Of a DNA stretch of 64,000 nucleotides, positions 14,827 through 26,880 are shown one piece after another. This DNA is from Klebsiella quasipneumoniae subsp. quasipneumoniae (GTDB lineage: Bacteria > Pseudomonadota > Gammaproteobacteria > Enterobacterales > Enterobacteriaceae). The stretch covers positions 5,084,001 through 5,148,000 of the forward strand of contig NZ_CP084876.1 in NCBI RefSeq assembly GCF_020525925.1, written 5' to 3'. Each line of letters begins with the position of its first letter. The first letter of the stretch is position 1. The notes under the pieces were generated by a model that did no database searches, was not told where the DNA came from, and saw only the letters and a program-made list of their open reading frames with translations. A program made the position numbers and the translations under genes.

Positions 14827-17016
14827 ATGCTCTACAAAGGCGACACCCTGTACCTCGACTGGCTGGAAGATGGCATCGCCGAACTGGTGTTCGATGCCCC
14901 AGGTTCGGTCAACAAGCTTGATACCGCAACCGTAGCCAGCCTCGGTCATGCGCTGGACGTACTGGAAAAACAAAACGATCTCAAAGGCCTGATGCTGCGC
15001 TCTGAAAAAGCGGCGTTTATCGTCGGCGCGGATATTACGGAATTCCTCTCACTGTTCCTGGTCCCTGAGGAGCAGTTAAGCCAATGGCTGCATTTTGCTA
15101 ACAGCGTCTTCAACCGTCTGGAAGATCTTCCGGTCCCCACTGTCTCCGCCGTCAACGGTTACGCGCTGGGCGGCGGTTGTGAATGCGTCCTGGCGACCGA
15201 TTATCGCCTGGCGACGCCGGATCTGCGCATTGGTCTGCCGGAAACCAAACTCGGCATTATGCCAGGCTTCGGCGGCTCAGTCCGTTTGCCGCGCCTGCTC
15301 GGCGCCGACAGCGCGCTGGAGATCATTGCTGCCGGGAAAGATGTCGGTGCCGATCAAGCGCTGAAAATCGGCCTGGTGGATGGCGTAGTTGCTGCCGACA
15401 AACTGCGCGACGGCGCGCTGGCGATCCTGCGCCAGGCGATTCAGGGCGACCTGGACTGGAAAGCGAAACGTCAACCGAAGCTGGAGCCGCTGAAGCTCAG
15501 CAAAATTGAAGCGACGATGAGTTTCACCATCGCCAAAGGCATGGTCGCGCAAACCGCCGGGAAGCATTATCCGGCGCCGATCACCGCGGTGAAAACCATT
15601 GAAGCCGCCGCGCGTCTTGGTCGTGAAGAGGCCCTGGTGCTGGAAAATAAAAGCTTTGTCCCGCTGGCTCATACCAATGAGGCCCGCGCGCTGGTCGGTA
15701 TCTTCCTCAACGACCAGTACGTCAAAGCGAAAGCGAAAAAACTGACCAAAGATGTCGAAACGCCGAAGCAGGCCGCCGTCCTGGGCGCGGGCATTATGGG
15801 CGGCGGCATCGCTTATCAGTCGGCGTGGAAAGGCGTGCCGGTCATCATGAAGGACATCAACGATAAATCGCTGACGCTCGGCATGACCGAAGCGGCGAAG
15901 CTACTGAATAAACAGCTGGAACGCGGCAAAATCGACGGTCTGAAGCTGGCCGGAGTAATAAGCACCATTCAGCCGACGCTGGAGTATAGCGGTTTTGATC
16001 GCGTGGACGTGGTCGTTGAAGCGGTGGTGGAAAACCCGAAAGTGAAGAAAGCGGTGCTGGCGGAAACGGAAGATAAAATCCGCCCGGATACCGTGCTGGC
16101 GTCCAACACCTCAACGATCCCCATCAGCGAGCTGGCCAGCGTTCTGCAGCGCCCGGAAAATTTCTGCGGCATGCACTTCTTTAACCCGGTGCATCGCATG
16201 CCGCTGGTAGAAGTGATCCGCGGCGAAAAAACCTCGGATAATACCATTGCCAAAGTCGTCGCCTGGGCCAGCAAAATGGGCAAGACGCCAATCGTGGTCA
16301 ATGATTGTCCCGGTTTCTTCGTCAACCGCGTGCTGTTCCCCTACTTCGCCGGCTTCAGCCAGCTGCTGCGCGACGGGGCGGATTTCCGCAAAGTCGACAA
16401 AGTGATGGAGAAACAGTTTGGCTGGCCGATGGGCCCGGCCTATCTGCTGGACGTGGTCGGCATCGACACCGCGCACCATGCTCAGGCGGTCATGGCGGCG
16501 GGCTTCCCGCAGCGGATGCAGAAAGATTATCGCGACGCCATCGACGCCCTGTTTGACGCCAACCGTTTCGGCCAGAAGAACGGCCTCGGCTTCTGGCGCT
16601 ATAAAGACGACAGCAAAGGTAAGCCGAAGAAAGAAGAAGATGCCGCCGTCGACAGCCTGCTGGCCGACGTCAGCCAGCCGAAGCGCGATTTCAGCGATGA
16701 AGAGATTATCGCCCGCATGATGATCCCGATGGTTAACGAAGTCGTCCGCTGCCTGGAAGAAGGCATTATCGCCAGCCCGGCGGAAGCGGATATGGCGCTG
16801 GTATACGGCCTCGGCTTCCCTCCGTTCCACGGCGGCGCCTTCCGCTGGCTGGATACCATCGGCAGCGCGAAGTATCTCGATATGGCGCAGCAGTACCAGC
16901 ACCTTGGGCCGCTGTATGAAGTCCCTGCCGGTCTGCGTGACAAAGCGCGCCATAACGAAGCGTATTATCCCCAGGTAGAGCCAGCCCGTCCGGTTGGCGC
17001 TCTGAAAACGGCTTAA
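14827..17016 (+). CDS. fadB: Fatty acid oxidation complex subunit alpha (FadB)
   Basis: FadB carries enoyl-CoA hydratase, isomerase, epimerase and 3-hydroxyacyl-CoA dehydrogenase activities of aerobic beta-oxidation, and forms an alpha2beta2 complex with FadA. The ATG at 14827 (AGGAG upstream) gives 729 residues as in E. coli. N-terminal hydratase domain: GADITEF, then GYALGGGCE and LPETKLG carrying the two catalytic Glu. Dehydrogenase domain: the NAD-binding [11 protein letters not shown] and the catalytic His in [11 protein letters not shown]. The end is the usual VGALKTA. fadA follows after 9 bp. Confidence 0.98.
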   Translation: MLYKGDTLYLDWLEDGIAELVFDAPGSVNKLDTATVASLGHALDVLEKQNDLKGLMLRSEKAAFIVGADITEFLSLFLVPEEQLSQWLHFANSVFNRLEDLPVPTVSAVNGYALGGGCECVLATDYRLATPDLRIGLPETKLGIMPGFGGSVRLPRLLGADSALEIIAAGKDVGADQALKIGLVDGVVAADKLRDGALAILRQAIQGDLDWKAKRQPKLEPLKLSKIEATMSFTIAKGMVAQTAGKHYPAPITAVKTIEAAARLGREEALVLENKSFVPLAHTNEARALVGIFLNDQYVKAKAKKLTKDVETPKQAAVLGAGIMGGGIAYQSAWKGVPVIMKDINDKSLTLGMTEAAKLLNKQLERGKIDGLKLAGVISTIQPTLEYSGFDRVDVVVEAVVENPKVKKAVLAETEDKIRPDTVLASNTSTIPISELASVLQRPENFCGMHFFNPVHRMPLVEVIRGEKTSDNTIAKVVAWASKMGKTPIVVNDCPGFFVNRVLFPYFAGFSQLLRDGADFRKVDKVMEKQFGWPMGPAYLLDVVGIDTAHHAQAVMAAGFPQRMQKDYRDAIDALFDANRFGQKNGLGFWRYKDDSKGKPKKEEDAAVDSLLADVSQPKRDFSDEEIIARMMIPMVNEVVRCLEEGIIASPAEADMALVYGLGFPPFHGGAFRWLDTIGSAKYLDMAQQYQHLGPLYEVPAGLRDKARHNEAYYPQVEPARPVGALKTA

Positions 17017-18189
<1,173 letters not shown>

Positions 18190-18211
18190 ATTTACAAAAG
18201 GGTATCTCACA

Positions 18212-18318
18212 GCCAATGGCGTCAGAACAAGGCGGCAAGCGAGCGAATCCCGATGAGCTTACTGAAGTAAGTGATTCGGGTGAGCGAGCGCAGCCGACGC
18301 AGTTATGACGTCATTGGC
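18212..18318. repeat. Large hairpin repeat downstream of fadA (copy A)
   Basis: A 107-nt imperfect inverted repeat. Outer arms GCCAATGGCGTCA and TGACGTCATTGGC pair almost fully; the centre reads CTTACTGAAGTAAG. The core shares AAGGCG, TACTGAAGTA and ACGCA with copy B (metE leader) and copy C (rRNA spacer). Noncoding. Confidence 0.8.
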
Positions 18319-18346
18319 GAAGAGAGACAGTTTAGTTGCCGTTCTT

Positions 18347-18375
18347 CCCGCCTGTCAGGGGCGGGTTTTTTATTT
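18347..18375 (+). terminator. Rho-independent terminator of fadBA
   Basis: Six-bp stem CCCGCC/GGCGGG followed by six T on the plus strand, just before the end of the convergent fre gene. Confidence 0.9.
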
Positions 18376-18382
18376 GCAGATA

Positions 18383-19084
18383 TCAGATAAAAGCAAACGC
18401 GTCGCCAAACAGGCGATCTTCGCGCGCGCCGCGTTCATTGCAGAACAGGTCGCGAGCAATCTTGGCCATCTCAAAACGCCCGGCAATATAGATATCGTGA
18501 TCGGCCAGGGTACCGTAATCCTGCAGCACCGCGGTCAGCACGGTGCCGGAACGCCCACGCCAGCCCTCTTCCGGCTGCTCAACCACCGGCTCAATACGCA
18601 GATTCGGATGTTTGACGCTCAAGGCTTCCAGCTCAGCCAGATCGTACAGATGTTTGGTCTCGCGGCCGCCCCAGTAAATCGCGATATCGCGCTGAGGATT
18701 GCGTGACAGCGCGGTCAGCAGAATAGAACGCACATAAGAGAAGCCGGTGCCGCCGGCAATCAAAATCAGCGGGCGGTCTTCATCTTCACGCAGCCAGGCT
18801 TCGCCATGCGGGATATCAACCTCAATTTCGCGCTCTTTCAGGATGCGATCCATGACCGCCATCGCGTACAGATTGAGCTCCGAGGCGCCGATATGCAGTT
18901 CGATAAATTCCTGTTCCGCCGGCGTGGAGGCCATGGAGAATGGGCGTTTGTCGCGCTCATCCATTACCACCATCAGATACTGGCCAGCGCGGAAAGAGAA
19001 TGCCGCTTCCGGTACTAATCGAACACGATACACGGTATCGGTAATCGCCTCCACCGAGGTCACTTTACAGCTTAAGGTTGTCAT
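18383..19084 (-). CDS. fre: NAD(P)H-flavin reductase
   Basis: Fre reduces free flavins with NAD(P)H; the reduced flavin serves other enzymes, including the prenylated-FMN route that UbiD needs and ferric reduction. 233 residues as in E. coli. The N-terminal barrel has the flavin motif RPFSMAS; the nucleotide-binding half has [11 protein letters not shown] and the C-terminal segment ends in GDAFAFI. It lies 49 bp downstream of ubiD on the same strand, the conserved ubiD-fre operon. Confidence 0.97.
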   Translation of the reverse strand: MTTLSCKVTSVEAITDTVYRVRLVPEAAFSFRAGQYLMVVMDERDKRPFSMASTPAEQEFIELHIGASELNLYAMAVMDRILKEREIEVDIPHGEAWLREDEDRPLILIAGGTGFSYVRSILLTALSRNPQRDIAIYWGGRETKHLYDLAELEALSVKHPNLRIEPVVEQPEEGWRGRSGTVLTAVLQDYGTLADHDIYIAGRFEMAKIARDLFCNERGAREDRLFGDAFAFI

Positions 19085-19133
19085 GCGTCCCCTCTGTCGG
19101 GTCTATAGAGCAAAACAGCGGCGTTAGCCCCGC

Positions 19134-20609
19134 TTACTGTTGTTTAAAGATGGCCAGATCATCCCAGATGGCGTCAATGCGCGCCGTGACGGCAGGATCT
19201 TTTTTGATTGGGCGACCCCATTCACGCTGGGTTTCGCCAGGCCATTTATTGGTGGCATCCAGCCCCATTTTTGAACCCAGGCCGGAAACCGGCGAGGCAA
19301 AATCCAGATAATCAATTGGCGTATTCTCTACCAGTACCGTATCACGAGCTGGGTCCATACGGGTAGTGATCGCCCAAATCACATCGTTCCAGTCGCGAGC
19401 GTTGACATCGTCATCGCAGACAATCACGAATTTGGTGTACATAAACTGGCGCAGGAACGACCAGACGCCCATCATCACGCGCTTGGCATGGCCTGCATAC
19501 TGTTTTTTCATCGTCACCACCGCCAGACGGTAGGAGCACCCTTCCGGCGGCAGATAGAAATCGACGATTTCCGGAAACTGTTTTTGCAGGATCGGGACAA
19601 AGACTTCATTCAGCGCCACGCCCAGCACCGCAGGCTCATCCGGCGGACGGCCGGTATAGGTCGAATGATAAATCGCGTCTTCACGTTGGGTAATATGGGT
19701 GACCGTAAACACCGGGAACTGGTCTACTTCATTGTAGTAGCCGGTATGGTCGCCATACGGACCTTCCGGCGCCATCTCCCCGGCCTCGATATAACCTTCC
19801 AGCACAATCTCTGCGCTGGCTGGCACTTCAAGATCGTTCGAGACGCATTTCACCACTTCGGTTTTGGTGCCGCGCAGCAGCCCGGCAAAGGCATATTCCG
19901 ACAACGTATCCGGCACCGGGGTCACCGCGCCAAGAATGGTCGCTGGGTCGGCGCCGAGCGCCACAGAAACCGGGAAGCGTTCGCCCGGACGCGCCGCGCT
20001 CCACTCCTGGAAATCCAGTGCGCCGCCGCGATGAGACAGCCAGCGCATAATCAGTTTGTTTTTGCCAATCAGCTGCTGGCGATAAATCCCCAGGTTCTGC
20101 CGCTCTTTGTGCGGCCCGCGGGTCACCGTCAGCCCCCAGGTGATCAGCGGCGCGGCATCGTCCGGCCAGCAGGTCATAATCGGGATTTTCCTCAGGTCGA
20201 CGTCATCGCCCTGGATGATTTTTTGCTGGCAGGGGGCGCCGCGCAGACGTTTGGTCGGCATATTCAGCACTTGCTTAAACTGCGGCAGCTTATCAAACAG
20301 ATCGCGGAAACCTTTGGGCGGCTCAGGCTCTTTCAGAAAGGCTAACAGCTTACCCACCTCGCGCAGCGAACTGACGTCCTCCTGACCCATCCCCAGCGCC
20401 ACGCGCCGCGGCGTGCCGAACAGGTTGCACAGCACCGGCATGGTATAGCCTTTCGGATTCTCAAACAGCAACGCCGGACCGCCAGCGCGCAGGGTGCGGT
20501 CGGCAATTTCGGTGATTTCCAGGTGGGGATCGACCGGCAGAGTGATACGTTTTAGTTCGCCCTGTTGTTCCAGGAGTGTCAGAAAGTCGCGAAGATCGTG
20601 ATATTTCAT
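19134..20609 (-). CDS. ubiD: 4-hydroxy-3-polyprenylbenzoate decarboxylase
   Basis: UbiD decarboxylates 3-octaprenyl-4-hydroxybenzoate in ubiquinone synthesis, using prenylated FMN made by UbiX. 491 residues; E. coli has 497, the difference lying at both ends. Conserved stretches include [15 protein letters not shown], the [13 protein letters not shown] region, [13 protein letters not shown] with the catalytic Glu/Asp area, and DATNKWPGE. Divergent from rfaH; fre follows in the same transcript. Heme, quinone and flavin genes cluster in this part of the window. Confidence 0.97.
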   Translation of the reverse strand: MKYHDLRDFLTLLEQQGELKRITLPVDPHLEITEIADRTLRAGGPALLFENPKGYTMPVLCNLFGTPRRVALGMGQEDVSSLREVGKLLAFLKEPEPPKGFRDLFDKLPQFKQVLNMPTKRLRGAPCQQKIIQGDDVDLRKIPIMTCWPDDAAPLITWGLTVTRGPHKERQNLGIYRQQLIGKNKLIMRWLSHRGGALDFQEWSAARPGERFPVSVALGADPATILGAVTPVPDTLSEYAFAGLLRGTKTEVVKCVSNDLEVPASAEIVLEGYIEAGEMAPEGPYGDHTGYYNEVDQFPVFTVTHITQREDAIYHSTYTGRPPDEPAVLGVALNEVFVPILQKQFPEIVDFYLPPEGCSYRLAVVTMKKQYAGHAKRVMMGVWSFLRQFMYTKFVIVCDDDVNARDWNDVIWAITTRMDPARDTVLVENTPIDYLDFASPVSGLGSKMGLDATNKWPGETQREWGRPIKKDPAVTARIDAIWDDLAIFKQQ

Positions 20610-20787
20610 GAAAGTGTTATTGACCTCTCTACAGGCGGCTAATTATACGGTGTTCAACGGCGAGATGCTGTAATTTTGTTAAATTAGCGTGAAAGAACGC
20701 TGAAATTTGGATTTCAATTATAATGGCTTTCGCGATTACACCAGCCATTTGTTATGCTTGCCGTTATTAGAAGTGGAATGAGTCATT

Positions 20788-21276
20788 ATGCAAGCCTGGT
20801 ACTTACTGTATTGCAAACGTGGGCAGCTACAACGAGCCCAGGAACATCTGGAACGTCAGTCAGTTAACTGCCTGATGCCGACGATTGCGCTGGAAAAAAT
20901 CATTCGCGGTAAACGCACCATGGTCAGCGAACCGCTGTTCCCGAACTACCTGTTTATTGAGTTCGATCCAGAGGTGATTCATACCACCACCATCAGCGCC
21001 ACCCGCGGGGTTAACAACTTCGTGCGCTTTGGCGCCCTACCCGCTATCGTCCCTTCGGCGGTCATCCATCAGCTCTCTATCTATAAACCGGAAGGCATCA
21101 CCGACCCGGAAACGCCGCATGAGGGCGATAGCGTACTGATCACCGACGGCGCGTTCGAAGGCTTACAGGCTATCTTTACCGAGCCGGACGGTGAAGCACG
21201 CTCTATGTTGCTGTTAAACCTGCTGAATAAGCAAGTCCTGCAGAGCGTAAAAAACACCGATTTCCAGAAAATCTAA
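20788..21276 (+). CDS. rfaH: Transcription antitermination protein RfaH
   Basis: RfaH is a NusG paralogue recruited at ops sites to let RNA polymerase complete long operons for LPS core, capsule, F pilus and haemolysin, and to recruit ribosomes there. 162 residues as in E. coli. N-terminal NGN domain (about 1-100, starting [13 protein letters not shown]) and a C-terminal KOW domain (about 115-162), the part known to switch fold from helices to barrel. In a Klebsiella it would drive capsule and LPS expression. Its stop overlaps the tatD stop on the other strand by 3-4 nt. Confidence 0.97.
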   Translation: MQAWYLLYCKRGQLQRAQEHLERQSVNCLMPTIALEKIIRGKRTMVSEPLFPNYLFIEFDPEVIHTTTISATRGVNNFVRFGALPAIVPSAVIHQLSIYKPEGITDPETPHEGDSVLITDGAFEGLQAIFTEPDGEARSMLLLNLLNKQVLQSVKNTDFQKI

Positions 21277-22064
21277 GCGCCGATAACGTCGACGCCAAAC
21301 AGCGCTCTGACGTTTGCGTCCGTTTGCGCCTCAAGCCACTGCGCCTCCTCGCCGCGCCAGGCCGCGACGCTGGCCAGGATATGCGGCAAATACGCGGGCT
21401 CGTTACGACGCGAGGCGGGTTTCGGCTTGAGGTCGCGCGGCAGCAGATAGGGCGCATCGGTCTCCAGCAGCAGACGTTCCGCCGGGATCGCCGGCAGTAG
21501 CTCTCGCAGCTCGAGCCCGCGCCGCTCATCGCACACCCAACCGGTAATGCCGATAAACAGCCCCAGATCCAGACATTCCTGCACCTCGCTGCGGCTGCCG
21601 GTAAAGCAGTGCAGCACCGCGCCCGGGATCTTCCCAAGCCAGGGTTTAAGTAGCGTCAGAAACCGGTCGTGGGCGTCGCGGCAGTGTAAAAACACCGGCA
21701 TCGACAGCTCGGCGGCCAGCGCCAGTTGGGCGCTGAATGCCGCCTCCTGCTCCTGCGGCGTGGAGAAATTACGATTAAAATCCAGACCACATTCCCCTAT
21801 CGCCACCACCTGCGGCTCGCGGGCAAGGACATAAATCGCCTCGGCGACCGCTGGCGTCCAGCTGCTGCCGTCATGGGGATGAACCCCCGCCGTGGACCAG
21901 CAGCCGGCGTAATGGCTCGCCATTCTCTGCGCCTGCTGGCTCTCCGGCAAATTTGTGCCGGTCAGCAGCATGCCGTGGACCCCCGCCGACCGGGCGCGCG
22001 CCACCACCTCATCATGGTCGCGGGCAAACTGCGAACTGGTCAGATTAACGCCGATATCAAACAT
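21273..22064 (-). CDS. tatD: 3'-5' ssDNA/RNA exonuclease TatD
   Basis: TatD is a metal-dependent hydrolase of the TIM-barrel TatD family, acting on DNA and RNA ends; despite the name it is not part of the Tat translocase. Started at ATG 22064 (ribosome site GGAGCG) it has 263 residues; the frame runs 31 codons further into the tatC end without support. Metal ligands are visible: GVHPHD, the Glu in GECGLDFNR, His in HCRDAHDRF, His in HCFTG and Asp in ETDAPYL. Last gene of the tatABCD cluster. Confidence 0.96.
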   Translation of the reverse strand: MFDIGVNLTSSQFARDHDEVVARARSAGVHGMLLTGTNLPESQQAQRMASHYAGCWSTAGVHPHDGSSWTPAVAEAIYVLAREPQVVAIGECGLDFNRNFSTPQEQEAAFSAQLALAAELSMPVFLHCRDAHDRFLTLLKPWLGKIPGAVLHCFTGSRSEVQECLDLGLFIGITGWVCDERRGLELRELLPAIPAERLLLETDAPYLLPRDLKPKPASRRNEPAYLPHILASVAAWRGEEAQWLEAQTDANVRALFGVDVIGA

Positions 22065-22081
22065 GATCGCTCCATATGACA

Positions 22082-22101
22082 ACCGCCCTGACGGGCGGTT
22101 G
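22082..22101 (-). terminator. Hairpin between tatC and tatD
   Basis: Perfect 8-bp GC-rich stem (22101-22094 with 22089-22082), loop of four, without a T tract on either strand. It may weaken transcription into tatD or protect the tatABC mRNA end. Confidence 0.45.
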
Positions 22102-22107
22102 GCGGTA

Positions 22108-22887
22108 TTACTCTTCTCTGTGCTCAGCGGCTTCAGCTTCGGCCGCGGCATCGTCATCGCGCGTCAGACGCTTCCCGGTGTAGAAGCGGGCAAAGAACAC
22201 CCCGACTTCAAACAGACAGTACATCGGAATGGCCAGCAGCGTCTGCGAGAACACGTCCGGCGGCGTCAGCAGCATGCCCACCACGAAGGCGCCCACCAGC
22301 ACATACGGCCGTTTTTTGCGCAGCTCTTCCGGCGTAGTGACGCCCATCCAGCAGAGCAGCACAATGGCGACCGGCACCTCAAAAGAGACCCCGAACGCCA
22401 TAAACAGCGCCATCACGAAGTCGAGATAGCTGCGGATATCGGTCGAGACCAGCACCCCCTCCGGGGCAGCATGGGTCAGAAAGCCGAACGCCAGCGGAAA
22501 CACGACAAAATACGCGAAAGCCATGCCGATATAGAACAGCAGCGTGCTGGAGACCAGCAAGGGCACCACCAGCCGGCGCTCGTGCTTATACAGCGCCGGC
22601 GCGACGAAGGCCCATACCTGATACAGAATAATCGGCACCGACAGGATCACCGACACCATAAAGGTCAGCTTTATCGGCGTAAAGAAAGGTGAAGCGACAT
22701 CGGTGGCGATCATCGTCGCGCCTACCGGCATCTTGCTGATAAGCGGGGCCGAGACCAGCTGATAGATATCATTGGCGAAATAGACCAGTGCCAGGAAGAT
22801 CACCAGGATAGCAATGATGCTGTTGAGCAGACGCTTGCGCAGCTCAATCAGATGCGAAATTAGCGGTTGTGTATCGTCTACGCCCAT
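22108..22887 (-). CDS. tatC: Sec-independent protein translocase subunit TatC
   Basis: TatC is the six-helix inner-membrane receptor that recognises twin-arginine signal peptides and assembles the Tat pore. 259 residues. The cytosolic N-terminus carries the conserved LIELRKRLL, and the first cytosolic loop has YKHERR with the Glu needed for signal-peptide binding. Six hydrophobic segments can be counted; the C-terminal tail is charged and rich in Ala/Glu. It begins 2 bp after tatB. Confidence 0.97.
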   Translation of the reverse strand: MGVDDTQPLISHLIELRKRLLNSIIAILVIFLALVYFANDIYQLVSAPLISKMPVGATMIATDVASPFFTPIKLTFMVSVILSVPIILYQVWAFVAPALYKHERRLVVPLLVSSTLLFYIGMAFAYFVVFPLAFGFLTHAAPEGVLVSTDIRSYLDFVMALFMAFGVSFEVPVAIVLLCWMGVTTPEELRKKRPYVLVGAFVVGMLLTPPDVFSQTLLAIPMYCLFEVGVFFARFYTGKRLTRDDDAAAEAEAAEHREE

Positions 22888-22889
22888 GT

Positions 22890-23414
22890 TTACGGTTTAT
22901 CACTCGATGCGGGGGAAGAATGGGGGGCAGCCGCCGTAGCGGATGTTTTCTCTGCCGGTGAAGCGGGTTGCTCGTCGGCCACGGGCTCTGGCGCATGAAC
23001 CGGAGCGCTGGCCTGATGTTCGGCCGTCGCCGGCGTGACGTCCTGCCGCTGCGCTTCGCTGCCTTTCACCACCGGATTATGGATGGTATTCGCTTCGTCG
23101 CTGGCCTTTTCCGGATCGTGGGCGCTATAGGAGCGCTTCATCGACTCCGCGGCCTCGCGCAGCTCGTCCATAGAGGCTTTCAGCTCCGGCGTCAGGTTAT
23201 TCAGGCTGGCCTTTTCCACCTTCTTGAGGCTCTCCTGGAACTCCTGCAGTTTTAGCTCCTGAGCCAGCTCATTCTGCACCGTGGTCGCCAGCGACCGTAG
23301 CGTACGGATCCAGCCAACCACCGTTTTAACCGCGACGGGAAGCCGCTGTGGCCCCAGAACAATGAGGCCAATTACAAACACCAGCAGTAGTTCACTAAAA
23401 CCAATATCGAACAC
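22890..23414 (-). CDS. tatB: Sec-independent protein translocase subunit TatB
   Basis: TatB pairs with TatC in the substrate-receptor complex. 174 residues. One N-terminal membrane helix ([22 protein letters not shown]), the GP hinge, an amphipathic helix, then a long variable acidic and Ala/Pro-rich cytosolic tail from about residue 100. Located 3 bp after tatA and 2 bp before tatC. Confidence 0.97.
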   Translation of the reverse strand: MFDIGFSELLLVFVIGLIVLGPQRLPVAVKTVVGWIRTLRSLATTVQNELAQELKLQEFQESLKKVEKASLNNLTPELKASMDELREAAESMKRSYSAHDPEKASDEANTIHNPVVKGSEAQRQDVTPATAEHQASAPVHAPEPVADEQPASPAEKTSATAAAPHSSPASSDKP

Positions 23415-23417
23415 GAG

Positions 23418-23669
23418 TTACACCTGCTCTTTGTCGTGGCGTTTTGTCTCGTCTTTTTTTGCATCATCCTGTTTGTCGGCGATAGTTTTCGCCGTGAAAT
23501 CTGCGTCTGGCGCCGACTTTTCGGGTTTATCATCATCACTCATGGCTTTTTTAAAGCCTTTGATGGATGCCCCTAAGTCTGACCCCAGTGAGCTCAGCTT
23601 CTTCGTCCCGAAAAGCAGAACTACGATGACGACAACAATTAATAACTGCCAAATACTGATACCACCCAT
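23418..23669 (-). CDS. tatA: Sec-independent protein translocase subunit TatA
   Basis: TatA oligomerises to let folded proteins through the inner membrane. 83 residues (E. coli 89). Short N-terminal membrane helix beginning [10 protein letters not shown], the FGTKKL motif with the conserved Phe-Gly at the hinge, an amphipathic helix, then a charged tail. First gene of tatABC(D), 129 bp after ubiB. Confidence 0.97.
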   Translation of the reverse strand: MGGISIWQLLIVVVIVVLLFGTKKLSSLGSDLGASIKGFKKAMSDDDKPEKSAPDADFTAKTIADKQDDAKKDETKRHDKEQV

Positions 23670-23798
23670 ACACGTTCCCCTATGACAGATGATGAATTAT
23701 GTGGACGCATTATACACGCCATCCTGCCAGCCGCCTCGCCGTCAGGCCACCGGCATGATTTTGCGCAAATAAGCCTGCGTCATGAAGTGGCGAACCGA

Positions 23799-25439
23799 TC
23801 AGCGGGTTTTTCGCCAGCCAATCAGCCAGGTCACGACACCGCCGGCCATCAGCCAGCCGGGCATCATTCCCCACTCAGGGCGATGGATAAAGAGCAGCGT
23901 ACCACTGAGCAATAAAACCGCGCCTATACCAAACAGATAACGGGATTGGCCCTGGCGCACATGACGCACATGCATATCCCGCACGATAGTATCGACGCTG
24001 GTCTGCAGCTGTTTGCTCTGCTGCAGGCTCTGATACACCAGCTCAGGTATTTCAGGCATTCTTTCGATCCAGAACGGCGCTTTGTCTTTAAACGCGCGCA
24101 CCAGCGCCGGAATACCGACCTGATCTTTGATCCACGACTCAAGGAAAGGCTTCGCCGTTTTCCACAAGTCTAACTGAGGATAGAGCTGCCGGCCTACCCC
24201 TTCTACGTAAAGTAATGTCTTCTGTAGCAAAACAAGCTGCGGCTGGACTTCCATATTGAAGCGCCGCGCGGTGTTGAACAGATTAAGCAGCACGTGGCCG
24301 AAGGAGATCTCCGCCAGCGGCTTCTCAAAGATGGGCTCGCAGACCGTGCGGATCGCGAACTCAAACTCTTCAACATTAGTGTCCGGCGGAACCCAACCGG
24401 AGTCGACGTGCAGCTCGGCAACCTTACGATAATCGCGGTTGAAAAAGGCGATAAAGTTTTCCGCCAGATAGCGCTTATCTTCTTTGTTCAGCGAGCCGAC
24501 AATGCCGCAATCGATACCGATATACTGCGGATCTTCCGGGTGCTCGTAGCTGACGAATATGTTGCCAGGGTGCATATCAGCATGGAAAAAACTGTCGCGG
24601 AACACCTGGGTGAAGAAGACCTGCACGCCCCGCTCCGCCAGCAGCTGCAGGTTGGTTCCCTGAGCCTCCAGCGCCTCGACGTCGGACACCGGAATGCCGT
24701 AGATGCGCTCCATCACCATCATGCTTTCGCTGCAGTAGTCGGGGTACACTTCCGGCACATACAGCATCGGGCTCTCTTCGAAATTACGCCGCAGCTGAAT
24801 GGCGTTAGCGGATTCCCGCAGCAGGTTCAGCTCGTCCAGCAGCGTTTTTTCATACTCACGAACTACCTCCTGCGGGCGCAGACGGCGGCCGTCAGGCAGC
24901 AGACGCGGCACCCAGCGCGCCAGGCGGTAGATGAGCTTCATGTCCGCTTTAATGATCGGCAAAATATCCGGACGGATAACCTTGATCACCACCTCTTTGC
25001 CGTTCTCTTTCAGACGCGCGGTATGCACCTGGGCGATAGACGCCGAGGCTAACGGCTCAACGGAGAAATCATCAAACCAGGCCTCCACCGGCAGGCCACC
25101 CATCGCTTTCTCTATCTGCTGCTGCGCGAGCTTCCCGTCAAAGGGCGCCACGCGGTCCTGCAACAGCGCCAGCTGATCGGCAATATGCGGCGGAAAGAGA
25201 TCCCGCCGCGTGGAAAGCATCTGGCCGAATTTAATCCACACCGGCCCCAGCTCCTGAAGCGCCAGCCGCAGACGGGCGCCAAGGGGTTGATCCTGATGGC
25301 GGTTTGGCATCCAGAACAGCATCCGCCGCCAGATACGCAGCGGCAGCGTGATCCGCATTTTGGGGATGAGCTCATCGAGCCCGTAGCTCAAAAAGGTGTG
25401 GACGATGAAATACAGGCGCCGTAATTCTCCTGGCGTCAT
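23799..25439 (-). CDS. ubiB: Ubiquinone biosynthesis protein kinase-like UbiB
   Basis: UbiB is a membrane-anchored atypical kinase/ATPase (ABC1/ADCK family) needed for ubiquinone synthesis, thought to help extract lipid precursors. 546 residues as in E. coli. Family hallmarks: the KxGQ motif in [11 protein letters not shown], the alanine/serine-rich loop ASASIAQVH instead of a glycine-rich loop, HADMHPGN and the DCG metal motif. Two hydrophobic helices close the C-terminus. Its ATG overlaps the ubiJ stop by 4 nt. Confidence 0.97.
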   Translation of the reverse strand: MTPGELRRLYFIVHTFLSYGLDELIPKMRITLPLRIWRRMLFWMPNRHQDQPLGARLRLALQELGPVWIKFGQMLSTRRDLFPPHIADQLALLQDRVAPFDGKLAQQQIEKAMGGLPVEAWFDDFSVEPLASASIAQVHTARLKENGKEVVIKVIRPDILPIIKADMKLIYRLARWVPRLLPDGRRLRPQEVVREYEKTLLDELNLLRESANAIQLRRNFEESPMLYVPEVYPDYCSESMMVMERIYGIPVSDVEALEAQGTNLQLLAERGVQVFFTQVFRDSFFHADMHPGNIFVSYEHPEDPQYIGIDCGIVGSLNKEDKRYLAENFIAFFNRDYRKVAELHVDSGWVPPDTNVEEFEFAIRTVCEPIFEKPLAEISFGHVLLNLFNTARRFNMEVQPQLVLLQKTLLYVEGVGRQLYPQLDLWKTAKPFLESWIKDQVGIPALVRAFKDKAPFWIERMPEIPELVYQSLQQSKQLQTSVDTIVRDMHVRHVRQGQSRYLFGIGAVLLLSGTLLFIHRPEWGMMPGWLMAGGVVTWLIGWRKTR

Positions 25440-26041
25440 TTGCCCTCCAGCGTTTCCAGCCGTTTTTCCAGTGCGGCCAGCGCGCGTTCAATAGCCGTCG
25501 TCTCTTCAGCAAACCAGGCCAGCTCCAGCGGCCCCGGCGCCAGGCGCCACTCTTCAGTGATCGCTTCCGCGACATAGCGCTGCTGGCGCTGCGCCCCTTT
25601 CAGTAAAAACTGAGCGCCGCCGCGGAGAACTTTACCGACGCCTTCGGCCACGATGTCGCCGGTGTAAGGCGCCAGCAGTTCAGCGGGATCGAACTCCGCC
25701 AGATCGCACAGGGTGACCATGTTCTGCACCACCTGCAGATCGCCCTGCACTTCCAGCTCGCCGCTGCGGATAAGCGCCGTGAGCTGCTGACGGTTGCGCA
25801 GTTTTGGCAGTACGCTGAGCCGGGTAATCACGGTGCAGTCGGCCTCTCCCTCCCAGGCGCTCAGGACATCAACCTGGCGTTCGCTGAACACCAGCACCAC
25901 GGGCGTGGAGAAGTCCTGCAGCTGTACCCGCAATACCTTGCCCAGCAGGCGCTGGCGGGCGGGTTTTAGCGCTTTGTCGCGCCAGAGGAAAGTATTCAGC
26001 GCCGTTTCAATGCCAGCGGTCACCAGGGGTGTGAAAGGCAT
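25436..26041 (-). CDS. ubiJ: Ubiquinone biosynthesis accessory factor UbiJ
   Basis: UbiJ is an SCP2-domain protein that binds the lipid intermediates of the soluble Ubi complex together with UbiK. ATG 26041 (ribosome site AGGAGGG) gives 201 residues as in E. coli; 14 upstream codons are not supported. The SCP2 fold covers about residues 15-115; the C-terminal 30 residues form a predicted coiled coil. In E. coli the sRNA EsrE is produced from the 3' part of this gene; whether it exists here cannot be read from sequence alone. Between ubiE and ubiB. Confidence 0.95.
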   Translation of the reverse strand: MPFTPLVTAGIETALNTFLWRDKALKPARQRLLGKVLRVQLQDFSTPVVLVFSERQVDVLSAWEGEADCTVITRLSVLPKLRNRQQLTALIRSGELEVQGDLQVVQNMVTLCDLAEFDPAELLAPYTGDIVAEGVGKVLRGGAQFLLKGAQRQQRYVAEAITEEWRLAPGPLELAWFAEETTAIERALAALEKRLETLEGK

Positions 26042-26054
26042 AGCGTCCCTCCTG

Positions 26055-26810
26055 TCAGAACTTGTAACCGCGATGCAAAGCAACGATACCTGCCGTCAGG
26101 TTGTAGTAGTCCACGCTTTCGAAGCCTGCATCCTGCATCATCCCTTTCAGGGATTCCTGGTCCGGATGCATACGGATCGACTCCGCCAGGTAGCGATAGC
26201 TGTCGCCGTCTTTTGCCACCAGCTCGCCCACCTTCGGCAGGATATGGAAGGAGTAAGCGTCGTAGGCTTTGCTCAGCGGTTCAATAATGGGTTTAGAAAA
26301 CTCCAGCACCAGCAGACGTCCGCCCGGCTTCAGCACGCGGTACATCGAACGCAGCGCTTTTTCTTTGTCGGTCACGTTACGCAGACCGAAAGAGATGGTG
26401 ATGCAGTCAAAGGTATTATCAGCAAACGGCAGGGCTTCCGCGTTGGCCTGAACATACTCAACGTTACCCACGATGCCGATATTGCGCAGCTTTTCGCGGC
26501 CCATTTTGAGCATTGAATCATTGATATCAGCAAGCATAACGCGGCCGGTTTCCCCTACCAGACGGGAAAACTTAGCCGTCAAATCACCGGTACCCCCCGC
26601 CAGATCCAGCACGGTCTGCCCGCGACGTACACCGCTGCAGTCGATGGTGAAACGCTTCCACAAACGATGGATACCAAACGACATTAAGTCATTCATCACA
26701 TCATACTTTGCGGCGACAGAATGGAATACATGCGCCACCATGTCCGCTTTCTGCTCTTTAGCGACCGTCTGAAAGCCAAAGTGCGTCGTTTCTTGTGAAT
26801 CCTCAACCAT
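26055..26810 (-). CDS. ubiE: Ubiquinone/menaquinone C-methyltransferase UbiE
   Basis: UbiE uses S-adenosylmethionine to methylate both demethylmenaquinone and the C2 position of the ubiquinone ring. ATG 26810 gives 251 residues, equal to E. coli; the longer frame up to 26945 overlaps the rmuC end and lacks family support. SAM-binding motif [10 protein letters not shown], then ADINDSML and the methyltransferase motif [14 protein letters not shown]. The end [11 protein letters not shown] is typical. First gene of ubiE-ubiJ-ubiB. Confidence 0.97.
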   Translation of the reverse strand: MVEDSQETTHFGFQTVAKEQKADMVAHVFHSVAAKYDVMNDLMSFGIHRLWKRFTIDCSGVRRGQTVLDLAGGTGDLTAKFSRLVGETGRVMLADINDSMLKMGREKLRNIGIVGNVEYVQANAEALPFADNTFDCITISFGLRNVTDKEKALRSMYRVLKPGGRLLVLEFSKPIIEPLSKAYDAYSFHILPKVGELVAKDGDSYRYLAESIRMHPDQESLKGMMQDAGFESVDYYNLTAGIVALHRGYKF

Positions 26811-26880
26811 CTTTATGCCTGCTTGCTTTTCAAGAAAATGTTCACTGAGTGTATCAGACTCAGCGCATTTCCCATACGTT